Of a DNA stretch of 64,000 nucleotides, positions 42,564 through 50,592 are shown piece by piece. The notes beneath the pieces are model-generated. The model made no database searches. It saw nothing but the letters and a program-made list of their open reading frames with translations, and was not told the origin of the DNA. The position numbers were made by a program, and so were the translations under genes. Source of the stretch: DAIDKA01 sp035487155 (GTDB lineage Bacteria; Pseudomonadota; Gammaproteobacteria; Steroidobacterales; Steroidobacteraceae); the NCBI GenBank assembly GCA_035487155.1, contig DATHMK010000023.1, forward strand, positions 68,014-132,013, read 5' to 3'. Every line of letters begins with the position of its first letter. Position 1 is the stretch's first letter.

Positions 42564-43661
42564 CTAGAACCCGAGCGTCATTTGCGCCTCGCTGACTGTA
42601 GCAGAAGGAGGACGGAACAAGTCGGTGCGAAGCTCGTAGCGCTTCTCGGCATCCTTGAGTCCGAGCCGGCGCGCCGCAACGTCGAAGCGGGTGCGCAGAA
42701 GCTGCGCAAACACCCCCGTGCCGACCATGCGGGTGCCGAATTCAGCCTGATAGTCCTTGCCGCCGCGGGACTGATTGATCAGGGACATCACGTGCTGGGC
42801 TCGGTCCGGATAGTGCTCGGCCAGCCACTCACGAAACAGATCCTTGACCTCGTGCGGTAGTCGCAGCAGCACATAGCCGGCACTGGTGGCGCCTGCACCG
42901 TGCGCGGCCTCCAGTATCTGTTCCATTTCATGGTCGGTGAGCGCAGGAATGACCGGCGCCAGCAGCACGCCGACCGGCACTCCCGCGCGTGACAGCTCTT
43001 CCATCGTTTTCAGACGCGCCTGCGGCGACGCGGCGCGCGGTTCCAGAGTGCGCTTGATCTGCGCATCCAGGGAGGTGATGCTGATCATTACGCTGACCAG
43101 GTTGTCCCGGGCCAGGTCCTGCAAAAGATCGAGGTCGCGCAGGACCAGGGTGCTCTTGGTGACGATTGTCAGCGGATGGCGGCACTCCGCCAGTACCGCA
43201 AGTATGCTGCGACTCACCATCAGGCGCCGTTCGAGAGGCTGCCAGCCGTCGGTATTGATGCCGAGCGCGATGGGCCTGCATCGGTAATTTCGCTTCGCCA
43301 ACTCAGCGCGCAGCAGCTGGGCGGCGTTGTCCTTGTAGAAGAGGCGAGTTTCAAAATCGAGCCCCGGCGACAGACCCAGATAGGCATGAGTGGGCCGCGC
43401 GAAACAATACACACAGCCATGGCTGCAGCCCCGATAGGGATTGATCGACTGCTCGAAGCCTACGTCCGGTGAACTGTTGGTGGTAATGACACTCTTGGCG
43501 CGATCCGGAAGCACGATCTCCGGCAGCGAGGTCGCCACTTCTTCTTCCGCCTGCCAACCATCGTCGGTTTTCTCGACGCACGCGGACTCGAACCGTACCG
43601 GCGGATTGGACAGGGCACCGCGCCCTTTGAGGAATTGAGAACCTAGGACCCGACGTGTCAT
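42564..43661 (-). CDS. PA0069-family radical SAM protein
   Basis: A 365-residue radical SAM enzyme of the PA0069 (spore-photoproduct-lyase-like) family. The 4Fe-4S site is CSHGCVYC (C-x3-C-x2-C) in NPYRGCSHGCVYCFARPTHAYLGLS. Other family features are FETRLFYKDNAAQLLR, NTDGWQPLER, ITKSTLVLRDLDLL-like and ISITSLDAQIKRTLEPRAASPQ. It starts at the ATG at 43661. The substrate of this family is not established. A role in DNA repair has been proposed from the SPL likeness, but that is inference. Confidence 0.95.
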   Translation of the reverse strand: MTRRVLGSQFLKGRGALSNPPVRFESACVEKTDDGWQAEEEVATSLPEIVLPDRAKSVITTNSSPDVGFEQSINPYRGCSHGCVYCFARPTHAYLGLSPGLDFETRLFYKDNAAQLLRAELAKRNYRCRPIALGINTDGWQPLERRLMVSRSILAVLAECRHPLTIVTKSTLVLRDLDLLQDLARDNLVSVMISITSLDAQIKRTLEPRAASPQARLKTMEELSRAGVPVGVLLAPVIPALTDHEMEQILEAAHGAGATSAGYVLLRLPHEVKDLFREWLAEHYPDRAQHVMSLINQSRGGKDYQAEFGTRMVGTGVFAQLLRTRFDVAARRLGLKDAEKRYELRTDLFRPPSATVSEAQMTLGF

Positions 43662-43902
43662 GCGCTCATGTTAGGAGTCCTGCCAAGGCACGTAAATCCA
43701 GTACGTTCCGGCCCACACTACTGTATGGGAGGTGTCGAGCGGGGCGGCTGCTGCGTTGTCCATGGGCGGCTTGATTTGCCAAGCCAAGGTATCGCCTTGT
43801 AATACCCACCGGCGTAACTATTGCTACCCATCAAAAGGAAGTATCGCCTCTGGACACTATACGGGAGGATCGCACTCACCCTTCCTGAACCGCAGTACAG
43901 AC
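43662..43902. other. Gap between PA0069 gene and YebB gene, no feature recognised
   Basis: This 241-base stretch is the divergent region between the PA0069-type gene and the YebB-like gene. It is less GC-rich than the surroundings. An open frame upstream of YebB continues through it, but it lacks a protein-like composition. No clear inverted repeat, RNA gene or promoter was recognised. Confidence 0.4.
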
Positions 43903-44532
43903 ATGAGCGATGGCATGCAAATCCCGCTGGGCAGTCTTAGCTCGCGACTTGATTTCGGCGACGTAGTCTTCGTGCGAGTTCTGCCAAGGCCGTTTCGACG
44001 AGTCGCAGAAGCAACAGGGTCCTGGACCAACCATGTCGGAATCGTTGTCGGGTTCAGCGGCGCAACGGTCATCATCGCCGAGAGCAAGTTTCCGCTGTCG
44101 CGGCTCACACCGTTTTCCGCCTTCGCCGGACGCTCCGAACAGGGACGAATAGCCGTTCTGAGATTGACGACGCCGCTGACGCCGGAACAGCGCGCCAGGC
44201 TGCGACTGGCCGCGCAGCGGCGCCTGTACACTCTTTACGATACCGGCTTCAATCTTCACTCCCGTCGCCAGTTCTGCTCGCGTTTCGTTCGCGAAGTGAT
44301 CGATGAAGCCACCGACATCCGAGTCGGGCAGGTGCAGACGCTTGCGGCCATGTTGAACTGCCGCCCGCACACGGATCTTGGCTTTTGGAAAATGTGGTAC
44401 TTCGGCCGGATACCCTGGACGCGCGAGACCGTGTCACCGGCGAGCCTGCTGGAGAGCCAGCATCTGAATACCGTGTTCAACGGCTTTGTCATGCCGGATG
44501 AGTGCCTCGGACGCCCCTGGAGGAAGAGCTGA
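43903..44532 (+). CDS. yebB: YebB-like (YiiX/NlpC-P60-related) cysteine hydrolase
   Basis: A 209-residue NlpC/P60-like papain-fold protein. The catalytic cysteine is in the RRQFCSRFVREV segment, and the histidine in WTNHVGIVVG near residue 42. The overall order, including FAGRSEQGRIAVLRL and FWKMWYFGRIPWTRETVSPASLLES, follows Escherichia coli YebB closely, as far as I recall that sequence. The ATG at 43903 gives the family-like N-terminus; the longer open frame upstream does not. It may cleave an amide or lipid substrate; the biological role is unknown. Confidence 0.88.
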   Translation: MSDGMQIPLGSLSSRLDFGDVVFVRVLPRPFRRVAEATGSWTNHVGIVVGFSGATVIIAESKFPLSRLTPFSAFAGRSEQGRIAVLRLTTPLTPEQRARLRLAAQRRLYTLYDTGFNLHSRRQFCSRFVREVIDEATDIRVGQVQTLAAMLNCRPHTDLGFWKMWYFGRIPWTRETVSPASLLESQHLNTVFNGFVMPDECLGRPWRKS

Positions 44533-44552
44533 TATCGCGGCGCCGCGGCGCT

Positions 44553-44972
44553 TCATTCCCCGATCAGGTGCAAGGCGATCTGGCGCAACTGCCCCTTGCG
44601 CCGATGCTCGAACAGGTAGATTCCCTGCCAGGTTCCCAGAAGCATCCGACCGCCCGCGACTGGAATGCCAAGCTGCACCTGAGTGAGCGCGGTGCGCAGA
44701 TGCGCCGGCATGTCGTCCGGCCCCTCATCATCATGCGCGTAACGCGAAGGATCCTCAGGAGCAATGCCCTCGAAAAACCTCTCGAGGTCCGAGCGAACCT
44801 CGGCCGCTGCATTCTCCTGGATCAGCAGCGATGCCGAGGTGTGCCGGCAGAACACAGTGAGCAAACCTGCGGCGACCGCTTGCCCCTGGAGCCACGAGTC
44901 GACCTCCCGGGTGATCTCCAGCAGTCCGCTGCGACGCGTGCTGATGCTCAGAATCGTCGTGACCTGGCGCAT
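44553..44972 (-). CDS. yjbQ: YjbQ/UPF0047-family protein
   Basis: A 139-residue protein of the YjbQ family. The characteristic sequence FCRHTSASLLIQENA (about residues 41-55) and DMPAHLRTALTQVQLGIPVAGGRMLLGTWQGIYLFEHRR (about 87-125) are present; the three histidines of the putative metal site are in CRHTS, the PAHLR region and EHRR. The family has been linked to thiamin-phosphate synthase activity in some bacteria. The ATG at 44972 is used. It is followed on the same strand only by the YebB region in the opposite direction. Confidence 0.95.
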   Translation of the reverse strand: MRQVTTILSISTRRSGLLEITREVDSWLQGQAVAAGLLTVFCRHTSASLLIQENAAAEVRSDLERFFEGIAPEDPSRYAHDDEGPDDMPAHLRTALTQVQLGIPVAGGRMLLGTWQGIYLFEHRRKGQLRQIALHLIGE

Positions 44973-44993
44973 GAGAGCGGTGGGCGCTGAGGG

Positions 44994-46055
44994 CTATTGT
45001 GCCCTGCCGAACACCAGGTGTTCGGAAAAGAACGGCAATACGTTCTGTTCGAAACGCTCCGGAATGTGATCCACATGATTGCCTTCATAAGTCTCGTAGC
45101 TATGCGGGATGGAGAACTCCGTCAGCAGCCTGTCCATTTCCTGGTTGTCCTTGAACAGCGGGTCCTGCAGCCCGACATCCATCTGAATGGCACGATATTG
45201 CTTCAGGTTGGGGACATACTGCGGCAGCATCACCTGTGGTGCGTTGGCCGCATAGCGTGCAAGGACGCTCGCGTCCGGCATGCCGCCCTTAGTGGGTAGA
45301 TCCAGATAGAACGGCGGATTCTGCGGATCGGGTGCCCAGGCCGCTGAGGCTGCGAGGGTCGTGCGTGCACCCCTCTGCAGTTTCCCCGCCTCATCCAAGG
45401 TCTTGACCTGCTCCAGCGCCGCATCAGCAGGCGTCACCCCTCGTGCCGAAAGACAGCAGGAACTCATCGGGTACAGTACGGAAAACACCTCCGGACGCTT
45501 CATCCCGATACGAAAGGCGCCGTAGCCACCCATCGAGTGCCCCGACAGGCCACGTGACTGCCGCTTCGCAAGCGTCCGATAGTGGCCATCGATGTAGTGC
45601 ACGAGATCGTGAGCGATGAATGTCTCCCAATCACCCGTGGCCACGGAGCTGGAATACATCGAGCCATCATGCACGCTCATCCCGTCCGGAAACACCACGA
45701 TCATCTCGCGGACCTTGCCTGAGGCGACCGCCCGGTCAATGGCTTCGCGGGCTTTCAGAATGCCCACCCAGCGTTCCGCCGTCAGCGTATATCCGTGCAG
45801 GTCATAGATGACCGGATAGCGGCGCGATCGTGCCCGCGCATAGCTTGGCGGCAGATAGACAAAGACCGTTCGATCGGCCGAATCACCGGAGAGATTGCCG
45901 ACCAGGCTCTCACCGTGCACGGTGATCTGATTCAGCGTCCCGGCGGGAGCGGCAGGTGAATCCGCGGACTGCGCGCTGCCGAGTGCCAGCAATGCCGTCA
46001 CTACCACTGCGGCGGCAGCCCAGCCGCGCAGAGATTGAAATACGGGTCTGATCAT
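44994..46055 (-). CDS. Secreted esterase (esterase D/PF00756-like)
   Basis: A 353-residue exported alpha/beta-hydrolase (signal WAAAAVVVTALLALGSAQSAD). It has the esterase D arrangement: YPVIYDLHGYT oxyanion loop, nucleophile in LSGHSMGGYGAF (near residue 183), VGLQDPLFKDN acid loop and the catalytic histidine in GNHVDHIPERF. GGGGGG precedes the ATG at 46055. Related enzymes include feruloyl esterases and trehalose-mycolyl-like esterases. The acyl substrate is not known. Confidence 0.92.
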   Translation of the reverse strand: MIRPVFQSLRGWAAAAVVVTALLALGSAQSADSPAAPAGTLNQITVHGESLVGNLSGDSADRTVFVYLPPSYARARSRRYPVIYDLHGYTLTAERWVGILKAREAIDRAVASGKVREMIVVFPDGMSVHDGSMYSSSVATGDWETFIAHDLVHYIDGHYRTLAKRQSRGLSGHSMGGYGAFRIGMKRPEVFSVLYPMSSCCLSARGVTPADAALEQVKTLDEAGKLQRGARTTLAASAAWAPDPQNPPFYLDLPTKGGMPDASVLARYAANAPQVMLPQYVPNLKQYRAIQMDVGLQDPLFKDNQEMDRLLTEFSIPHSYETYEGNHVDHIPERFEQNVLPFFSEHLVFGRAQ

Positions 46056-46118
46056 TTGCCCCCCATTACGAACCAAGACCCAAGGGATCAAGAGTACCCG
46101 GTGAAACTATGCGTTTTG

Positions 46119-46952
46119 CTACTCGGCCGCAATCTCTGTGCACCTGGCGGCGTGCAGCTTCATGGCGCTGGACAGGTAGTCGGCAAATCCTTTCTCAATA
46201 CGCTCGTAGCGCGCCACGAAGTCCGGGTGGCCCAGGTACAGATCCGCAAGCCCTGAATATCCCTGCGCTGAGCAGGGCCGTCCCCACATGGCCGACACCC
46301 AGGCTCGATGGCGCTTGATAAGAAGATCCACCCCATCCGACCCCGGAGCCACGCCGTTGCGCAGAGCGCCAGCCAACGCCTCCTCCAGCTCCTGCAGTTC
46401 CTGTCCCTGCCTCTGCATGAACGTCCTGCGCTCGGCGGGCGACAGTCTTTCCTGAGCCGCTTTGGCGGACTCGATCCCGGCGCGCATGGGCTCGCCATAA
46501 CGCTCGATCAACCAGGATTCGTATCCCGCCTGTTGGCTCGGGCTGAAGCCCTTGTAAAGGTCTGCGTTAGCCATGATTCGTTCTCCCTGCAAATCTGCAA
46601 TCGTGCGGTCTATCGTTTCGATGAGGACCCCATAGCGATTTCGCTCCGCTTCCAGCTTCTCTCGATGCTGCCGTAGGACACCGATCTGATTCTTACCCTC
46701 GAGGTGGAGCAGTTCGGAAATTGCGCTCAACGGCACACCCAGCTCGCGATGGAACAGGATTCTCTGCAGGCGAAGCAGCTCCTGGCGCCCATAGTAGCGA
46801 TAGCCGTTCGCGCCTACCGAAGCCGGCTTCAGCAGTCCGATCTCATCGTAGTGGTGCAAAGCGCGCACGGTGACGCCTGAAATCGCCGCCAGTTGTTTGA
46901 CCGTAAGCTCTTTCATGACTACCGGCGTCTGCGCTTGCTTTGGTTCAGTCAT
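46119..46952 (-). CDS. MerR-family regulator with TipAS antibiotic-recognition domain
   Basis: A 277-residue regulator with an N-terminal MerR helix-turn-helix (LTVKQLAAISGVTVRALHHYDEIGLLKP), coiled-coil linker (RQHREKLEAERNRYGVLI) and a C-terminal TipAS-like domain from about residue 130 (YKGFSPSQQAGYESWLIERYGE). TipAL proteins bind small thiopeptide-like drugs and activate efflux or detoxification genes. It starts at the ATG at 46952; an ATG at 46916 is also possible. The gene it controls is unclear; the secreted esterase is the nearest downstream gene. Confidence 0.93.
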   Translation of the reverse strand: MTEPKQAQTPVVMKELTVKQLAAISGVTVRALHHYDEIGLLKPASVGANGYRYYGRQELLRLQRILFHRELGVPLSAISELLHLEGKNQIGVLRQHREKLEAERNRYGVLIETIDRTIADLQGERIMANADLYKGFSPSQQAGYESWLIERYGEPMRAGIESAKAAQERLSPAERRTFMQRQGQELQELEEALAGALRNGVAPGSDGVDLLIKRHRAWVSAMWGRPCSAQGYSGLADLYLGHPDFVARYERIEKGFADYLSSAMKLHAARCTEIAAE

Positions 46953-47065
46953 GGTCCTCTTCCTCTTCAGCATGACTATGGGCTCTGACGTTGCGTCAGG
47001 GTCAAGCGTGGCGGGCGCGGAATGTCCGATTTACCGCAACCACTTGGATGCGCTCTTTGGCCGCT

Positions 47066-47668
47066 TCAGTTTGATAAGTCGTTTTCCCTGAGGAAATCGC
47101 GGATGAAGGGAGGCAGCTGCGAGTCGTCGAGGAACAACCCCGCGGCGCGCTTACACGCGTCGGTATCGGAGAACCCCTTCCTGATCGCTCGAGCGAGCGC
47201 GACAACATCCAAGCCGCTGTACAGCGCATGCCCGACCACGATGCCGTTTTCATCGATGGTGAACAGCGAATCGCTGAAGTGATCCGGATACTTTGAGCGC
47301 CAGTTGGGCCCCGAAGAATCAAGGCCCAGCACGATCGCACTGGCATGAACCACACCCGCCATGGTTTTGATCGTCGCCAATGATCCTAAGTCGACGCGCA
47401 GGTAATCGCCGGAGAGCGCATCACGATATTCCTGATTGACCTCCCACATTGGAAAGGCCCAATCAGGCGCGCCAGAATTGTCCTGGGATGATGAGACCAG
47501 CCGAACCGCCCAGGAATAGATTGCGGGAATCGCTGCCACATTCAGTGAAAGGGGGCGATTGCAATGCAAAGTCACGGAATAGGGATCCGGAGGGGACTGC
47601 GCGTGGGCGGCGATGCCACAGCCCATCACCCCAAGCACTGCACCAGCCACGAAACCAGGGCCGCTCAT
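47066..47668 (-). CDS. Secreted protein, unknown function
   Basis: A 200-residue exported protein with signal VAGAVLGVMGCGIAAHAQ. The sequence contains SVTLHCNRPLSLNVAAIPAI, a single-disulfide-like CNR, and a C-terminal helical part with DACKRAAGLFLDDSQLPPFIRDFLREN. No family was recognised. It was placed with the ATG at 47668, which yields a normal signal peptide. It ends 113 bases downstream of the MerR gene start on the same strand, and an IS110 remnant lies just before it, so it may have been brought near by rearrangement. Confidence 0.65.
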   Translation of the reverse strand: MSGPGFVAGAVLGVMGCGIAAHAQSPPDPYSVTLHCNRPLSLNVAAIPAIYSWAVRLVSSSQDNSGAPDWAFPMWEVNQEYRDALSGDYLRVDLGSLATIKTMAGVVHASAIVLGLDSSGPNWRSKYPDHFSDSLFTIDENGIVVGHALYSGLDVVALARAIRKGFSDTDACKRAAGLFLDDSQLPPFIRDFLRENDLSN

Positions 47669-47729
47669 GGAGATGCTAGCGTCGCGATGCAGCGCAATAC
47701 ATGGACCTTAGCTTACCGCAGCCTGCGAT

Positions 47730-47960
47730 TGGCGGCAGATTCGCAAAGAATACCGCCACTTGCGCGCGCCGCAGCTGCTTGCGCAGCACCACGTTGCCAC
47801 GGGCATCAACTCCGTGCACCTGAAAGACGTTCTTGGCCAGATCAATACCAACGGTTGTAATATTCATGGCCGACGCTCCCATTCTCGTTAAGCGGTTGCT
47901 GACACTTCCACTTTGGCACATCGATGCCGTTAGAGCGTGGGGGCGTCCATCCCATAGCTA
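47730..47960 (-). mobile_element. IS110-family element, 5' remnant
   Basis: From the ATG at 47867 the sequence reads MNITTVGIDLAKNVFQVHG and then RAQVAVFFANLPP, the conserved N-terminus of IS110-family DEDD transposases (first catalytic Asp in GIDLAK). After about 46 residues the match ends abruptly at 47730 and unrelated sequence follows to a stop near 47676. The rest of the transposase is missing. The stretch upstream (about 47868-47960) looks like the non-coding left part of such an element. No intact copy was seen elsewhere in the window. Confidence 0.75.
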
Positions 47961-48011
47961 AGTGGCAATGTTTCCAACGTACCCGCATACCCGCCGTCGG
48001 CTTCTGGAAAC

Positions 48012-48617
48012 TCAGAACGACCAGGTTAGTCCCAGCGACACCAGGTTTGGATGCTCACCGGCCGCAGTGAAGCGCTCGTATTCCGCCCGCACCGCCAGCG
48101 CGCCGAACTTGTATTGCATGCCGCCTCCCGCCGCAAAACCTGTGTTCGTTCGATCTTGTTCAAAACGGGGAAAAGCACAGATGGCACACAGGGGTGGCGG
48201 GTCTAGAAACGGCACGACCGCGTTCAGGCGGCTCTGCAGACGTGCCGCACCCGCCTTCAAATAGACGTCGATGATGGGCACGGGCAGATACAGCATGCCA
48301 AATGCCGCTGCGCCTTTCATCGATGCGGCGGCCGGCTGTGCAAACAAGGTCCCGTCGGCGTGACCAAGATCCACGTACTCAAGTTCGGCGCCGACGAGCG
48401 ATATGGGGCGAATGCCGATCAAACCCTTGAATGCCGAGTGATTTTCTTTGAACTCACCAGGGCCGGTGCCCGCGTACGGGGCGTAAGAGGCGCTGTTGAC
48501 ACCGTCGGATATCCGACCCTGACCGATTGCGCCGCCAACATACAGACCCGGAAAATTGTCGGCTGCGGCTTGTCGCGCCGTGAGGGCCAAGACCGTCGCG
48601 ACGATGGACGAAAGCAT
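48012..48617 (-). CDS. Outer-membrane beta-barrel protein (opacity/OmpW-like)
   Basis: A 201-residue exported protein with signal LSSIVATVLALTARQAAAD. A small barrel is indicated by FPGLYVGGAIGQGRI, GIRPISLVGAELEYVDLG, AVRAEYERFTAAGEH and the end VSLGLTWSF. It resembles the protein encoded at 20005-20676 in order and in several strand phrases, so the two are distant paralogues. Start is the ATG at 48617. A palindrome (GACACT...AGTGTC, 48701-48722) lies about 84 bases upstream and could be an operator. Confidence 0.82.
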   Translation of the reverse strand: MLSSIVATVLALTARQAAADNFPGLYVGGAIGQGRISDGVNSASYAPYAGTGPGEFKENHSAFKGLIGIRPISLVGAELEYVDLGHADGTLFAQPAAASMKGAAAFGMLYLPVPIIDVYLKAGAARLQSRLNAVVPFLDPPPLCAICAFPRFEQDRTNTGFAAGGGMQYKFGALAVRAEYERFTAAGEHPNLVSLGLTWSF

Positions 48618-48826
48618 TTGGCGCACGGCAGAACTTTCCTTTTGCGGCGCAGCTCGCAGCGTGCAAAGGGCGACAACGCCCAAGCGCGGCCCTGGTTGAC
48701 GACACTACACGTATTGAGTGTCGGCGATATGGCAGGCGTCAAATGGTCCGCAATGAGCGCTTCTGACCGCAAGCGCCGCGCTTCAGCTCATGGCCGACGT
48801 TGAGCGTCGGTTCCAGGCAATGATGC

Positions 48827-49594
48827 TTACTGGGGATTCCCCGCACGTTTGGTGAGTGCCGCCTTATATCCAATTACAACGGCCTTGAATCCGCTGATGA
48901 GTGCATCCGCGGTCAGCTCATGTCCGATCGACGCCTCCGTCACAGCGGGCATTGCCGCCACCAGTGGCGGAATATTGATGAGGTTCAGGTCATGGCCGAT
49001 GTTGACGGCGAGTCCCAGGGCCGCCGCGCGCCGCGCCGTTTCGGCAATGCGCTTCAATAGCGCATGGCCATCACCATTGCGGGCAGCCGCTGCGTACGAG
49101 CCGGTGTATATCTCGATTCCATCGGCCCCTGTATCGGATATCAAGGACACCACCTCTGGATCGGGGTCCACGAATAGGATGACACGCGATCCGCATTGCT
49201 TTGCACTGGCCACAGCGCGCCTGACAAACGGCAGCTGTGTTCCATCAAGCTTCCAGCCGTCATCCGAGGTCAGGACATCCGGTCCGTCCGGCACGAGGGT
49301 GCATTGTTCCGGTCGCACTGCGCGAATGATGTCGAAAAAGCGGTCGTCGGGATATCCCTCGACGTTCAGTTCGAAGCGCGGTCGCCAGGGCAGAATGCGC
49401 TGCGCCAGTTCGAACACGTCGGTGCGACGGATGTGCCGTTCGTCGGGCCTTGGATGCACCGTAATGCCGTCGGCACCGGCCTCATGCGCCAGTGCGGCAA
49501 AGTGCAGCACGTCGGGGACACCGGTGCGGCGAGAGTTGCGCAGCAGCGCAATCTTGTTCAAGTTGACGCTTAGACGGGGAGCAGGTGTCAACAA
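48827..49594 (-). CDS. pdxJ: Pyridoxine 5'-phosphate synthase
   Basis: A 255-residue enzyme of the deoxyxylulose-dependent vitamin B6 route, joining 1-deoxy-xylulose-5-phosphate with 3-amino-2-oxopropyl phosphate to give pyridoxine phosphate. Family motifs are VNLNKIALLRNSR, ADGITVHPRPDERHI, FELNVEGYPDDRF, VNIGHDLNLINIP and SIGHELTADALISG. The start is the TTG at 49594, since no ATG exists near the expected N-terminus. It is not adjacent to pdxA or acpS, where it sits in many Gammaproteobacteria. Confidence 0.95.
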   Translation of the reverse strand: MLTPAPRLSVNLNKIALLRNSRRTGVPDVLHFAALAHEAGADGITVHPRPDERHIRRTDVFELAQRILPWRPRFELNVEGYPDDRFFDIIRAVRPEQCTLVPDGPDVLTSDDGWKLDGTQLPFVRRAVASAKQCGSRVILFVDPDPEVVSLISDTGADGIEIYTGSYAAAARNGDGHALLKRIAETARRAAALGLAVNIGHDLNLINIPPLVAAMPAVTEASIGHELTADALISGFKAVVIGYKAALTKRAGNPQ

Positions 49595-49785
49595 ATTGTG
49601 CTCTGGTTTTTCCGATGCGTACCCGGGTCGCGCGTCAGTTTAGCTGAGAATCGAAGGTGCGCTAGTTGCCGGCAGGCCGAAATGATTGAACGGTCGCGAA
49701 TCGCCGGTAGCGGCAAAGTGAGCCCCGGGGAAGCCGACAGTCAGCTCCTGGTCCTGTCGAAACGCAATTTGTTAGTATCTGGTCC

Positions 49786-50421
49786 GTGGCCATGGTGCTC
49801 ATAGGTATGTTCGACTCCCCGTTCGTGCGCAGGGTCGCGGTGTCGATGAAGCTGCTGGGGTTCGCCTTCGAGCACGCGAACTGGTCGGTGGGTAAAGACC
49901 ACGCGCAAATCCGCCGATACAGTCCGCTCGGGCGCGTCCCCACCCTCGTGCTTGAGGACGGTGAGGTTCTCACTGAATCGGCGGCGATCCTCGATCACCT
50001 CGATTCCGTGGTGGGACCGGAGCGTGCCCTCGTGCCAACGAACGGCGCAGCCCGGCGCCAGGTGCTGCAGCTCATGGCACTCGCGATCGGGGCGGCTGAG
50101 AAGGGGCGCGATCTGATTTATGAACGCATTGCGCGTCCGCCGGGGAAGCGCCACGAGCCCTGGGAGGAACGCTGCCGCAGCCAGATGCACGGTGCGTTCG
50201 GCGAGATTGAACGGCGACTCGTCCAGCGTCCCGGTCGATGGTTCATGGGCGAACATCTGACACAGGCGGATATCACGCTCAGCTGTGTATGGGCTTGCCT
50301 TCATGACGCACTCGCGCTCGAGGAGGTGCCGTATCCGTCTCTTGTGGCGCTTGCAGACCGCTGCGAGGCGCTACCTGAGTTTGTAGCAACGCGCATGCCC
50401 TGGTTCGCCGCAGCGCTTTAG
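49786..50421 (+). CDS. Glutathione S-transferase family protein
   Basis: A 211-residue GST. The N-terminal domain begins MVLIGMFDSPFVRRVAVSMKLLG and carries SPLGRVPTLVLEDGEVLTESAAILDHLD, the usual glutathione-contact elements. The helical C-domain follows from about residue 85, containing GEHLTQADITLSCVWACLHD. The start is the GTG at 49786 or the ATG at 49792. A tRNA gene lies convergently just downstream. The substrate is unknown. Confidence 0.92.
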   Translation: MAMVLIGMFDSPFVRRVAVSMKLLGFAFEHANWSVGKDHAQIRRYSPLGRVPTLVLEDGEVLTESAAILDHLDSVVGPERALVPTNGAARRQVLQLMALAIGAAEKGRDLIYERIARPPGKRHEPWEERCRSQMHGAFGEIERRLVQRPGRWFMGEHLTQADITLSCVWACLHDALALEEVPYPSLVALADRCEALPEFVATRMPWFAAAL

Positions 50422-50456
50422 AAGCTATGCAGTCCGGACAGCGCTACCTTGTTTTC

Positions 50457-50529
50457 TGGGCCTGCTTGGATTCGAACCAAGGACCAAGGGATTATGAGTC
50501 CCCTGCACTAACCGCTGTGCTACAGGCCC
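50457..50529 (-). tRNA. tRNA with CAT anticodon, probably Ile2 (kIle-CAU)
   Basis: The complement folds into a standard cloverleaf: acceptor GGGCCTG/CAGGCCC, D stem GCAC/GTGC, anticodon stem GGGGA/TCCCT (one G-U pair) with loop CTCATAA, and T stem CTTGG/CCAAG with TTCGAAT loop. The anticodon is CAT. The body resembles the isoleucine-2 tRNA (C34 is modified to lysidine by TilS to read AUA), including the TTGGTC variable region, more than an elongator methionine tRNA. The final A is not followed by an encoded CCA, so it would be added enzymatically. Confidence 0.85.
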
Positions 50530-50592
50530 ACCGGAAATCGGGGGGCAGACAATACCATCCCCTCGGGCTCGCCCCAAGCGGGTTGCCTGTTT

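Noticed and set aside
48701..48722. Inverted repeat GACACT...AGTGTC upstream of the barrel gene
   Set aside because: Only six bases per arm with no second supporting feature. Mentioned in the barrel entry but not listed as a site.
48849..49643. A 264-codon plus-strand frame opposite pdxJ
   Set aside because: It is the mirror of the conserved PdxJ frame and has no recognisable domain.
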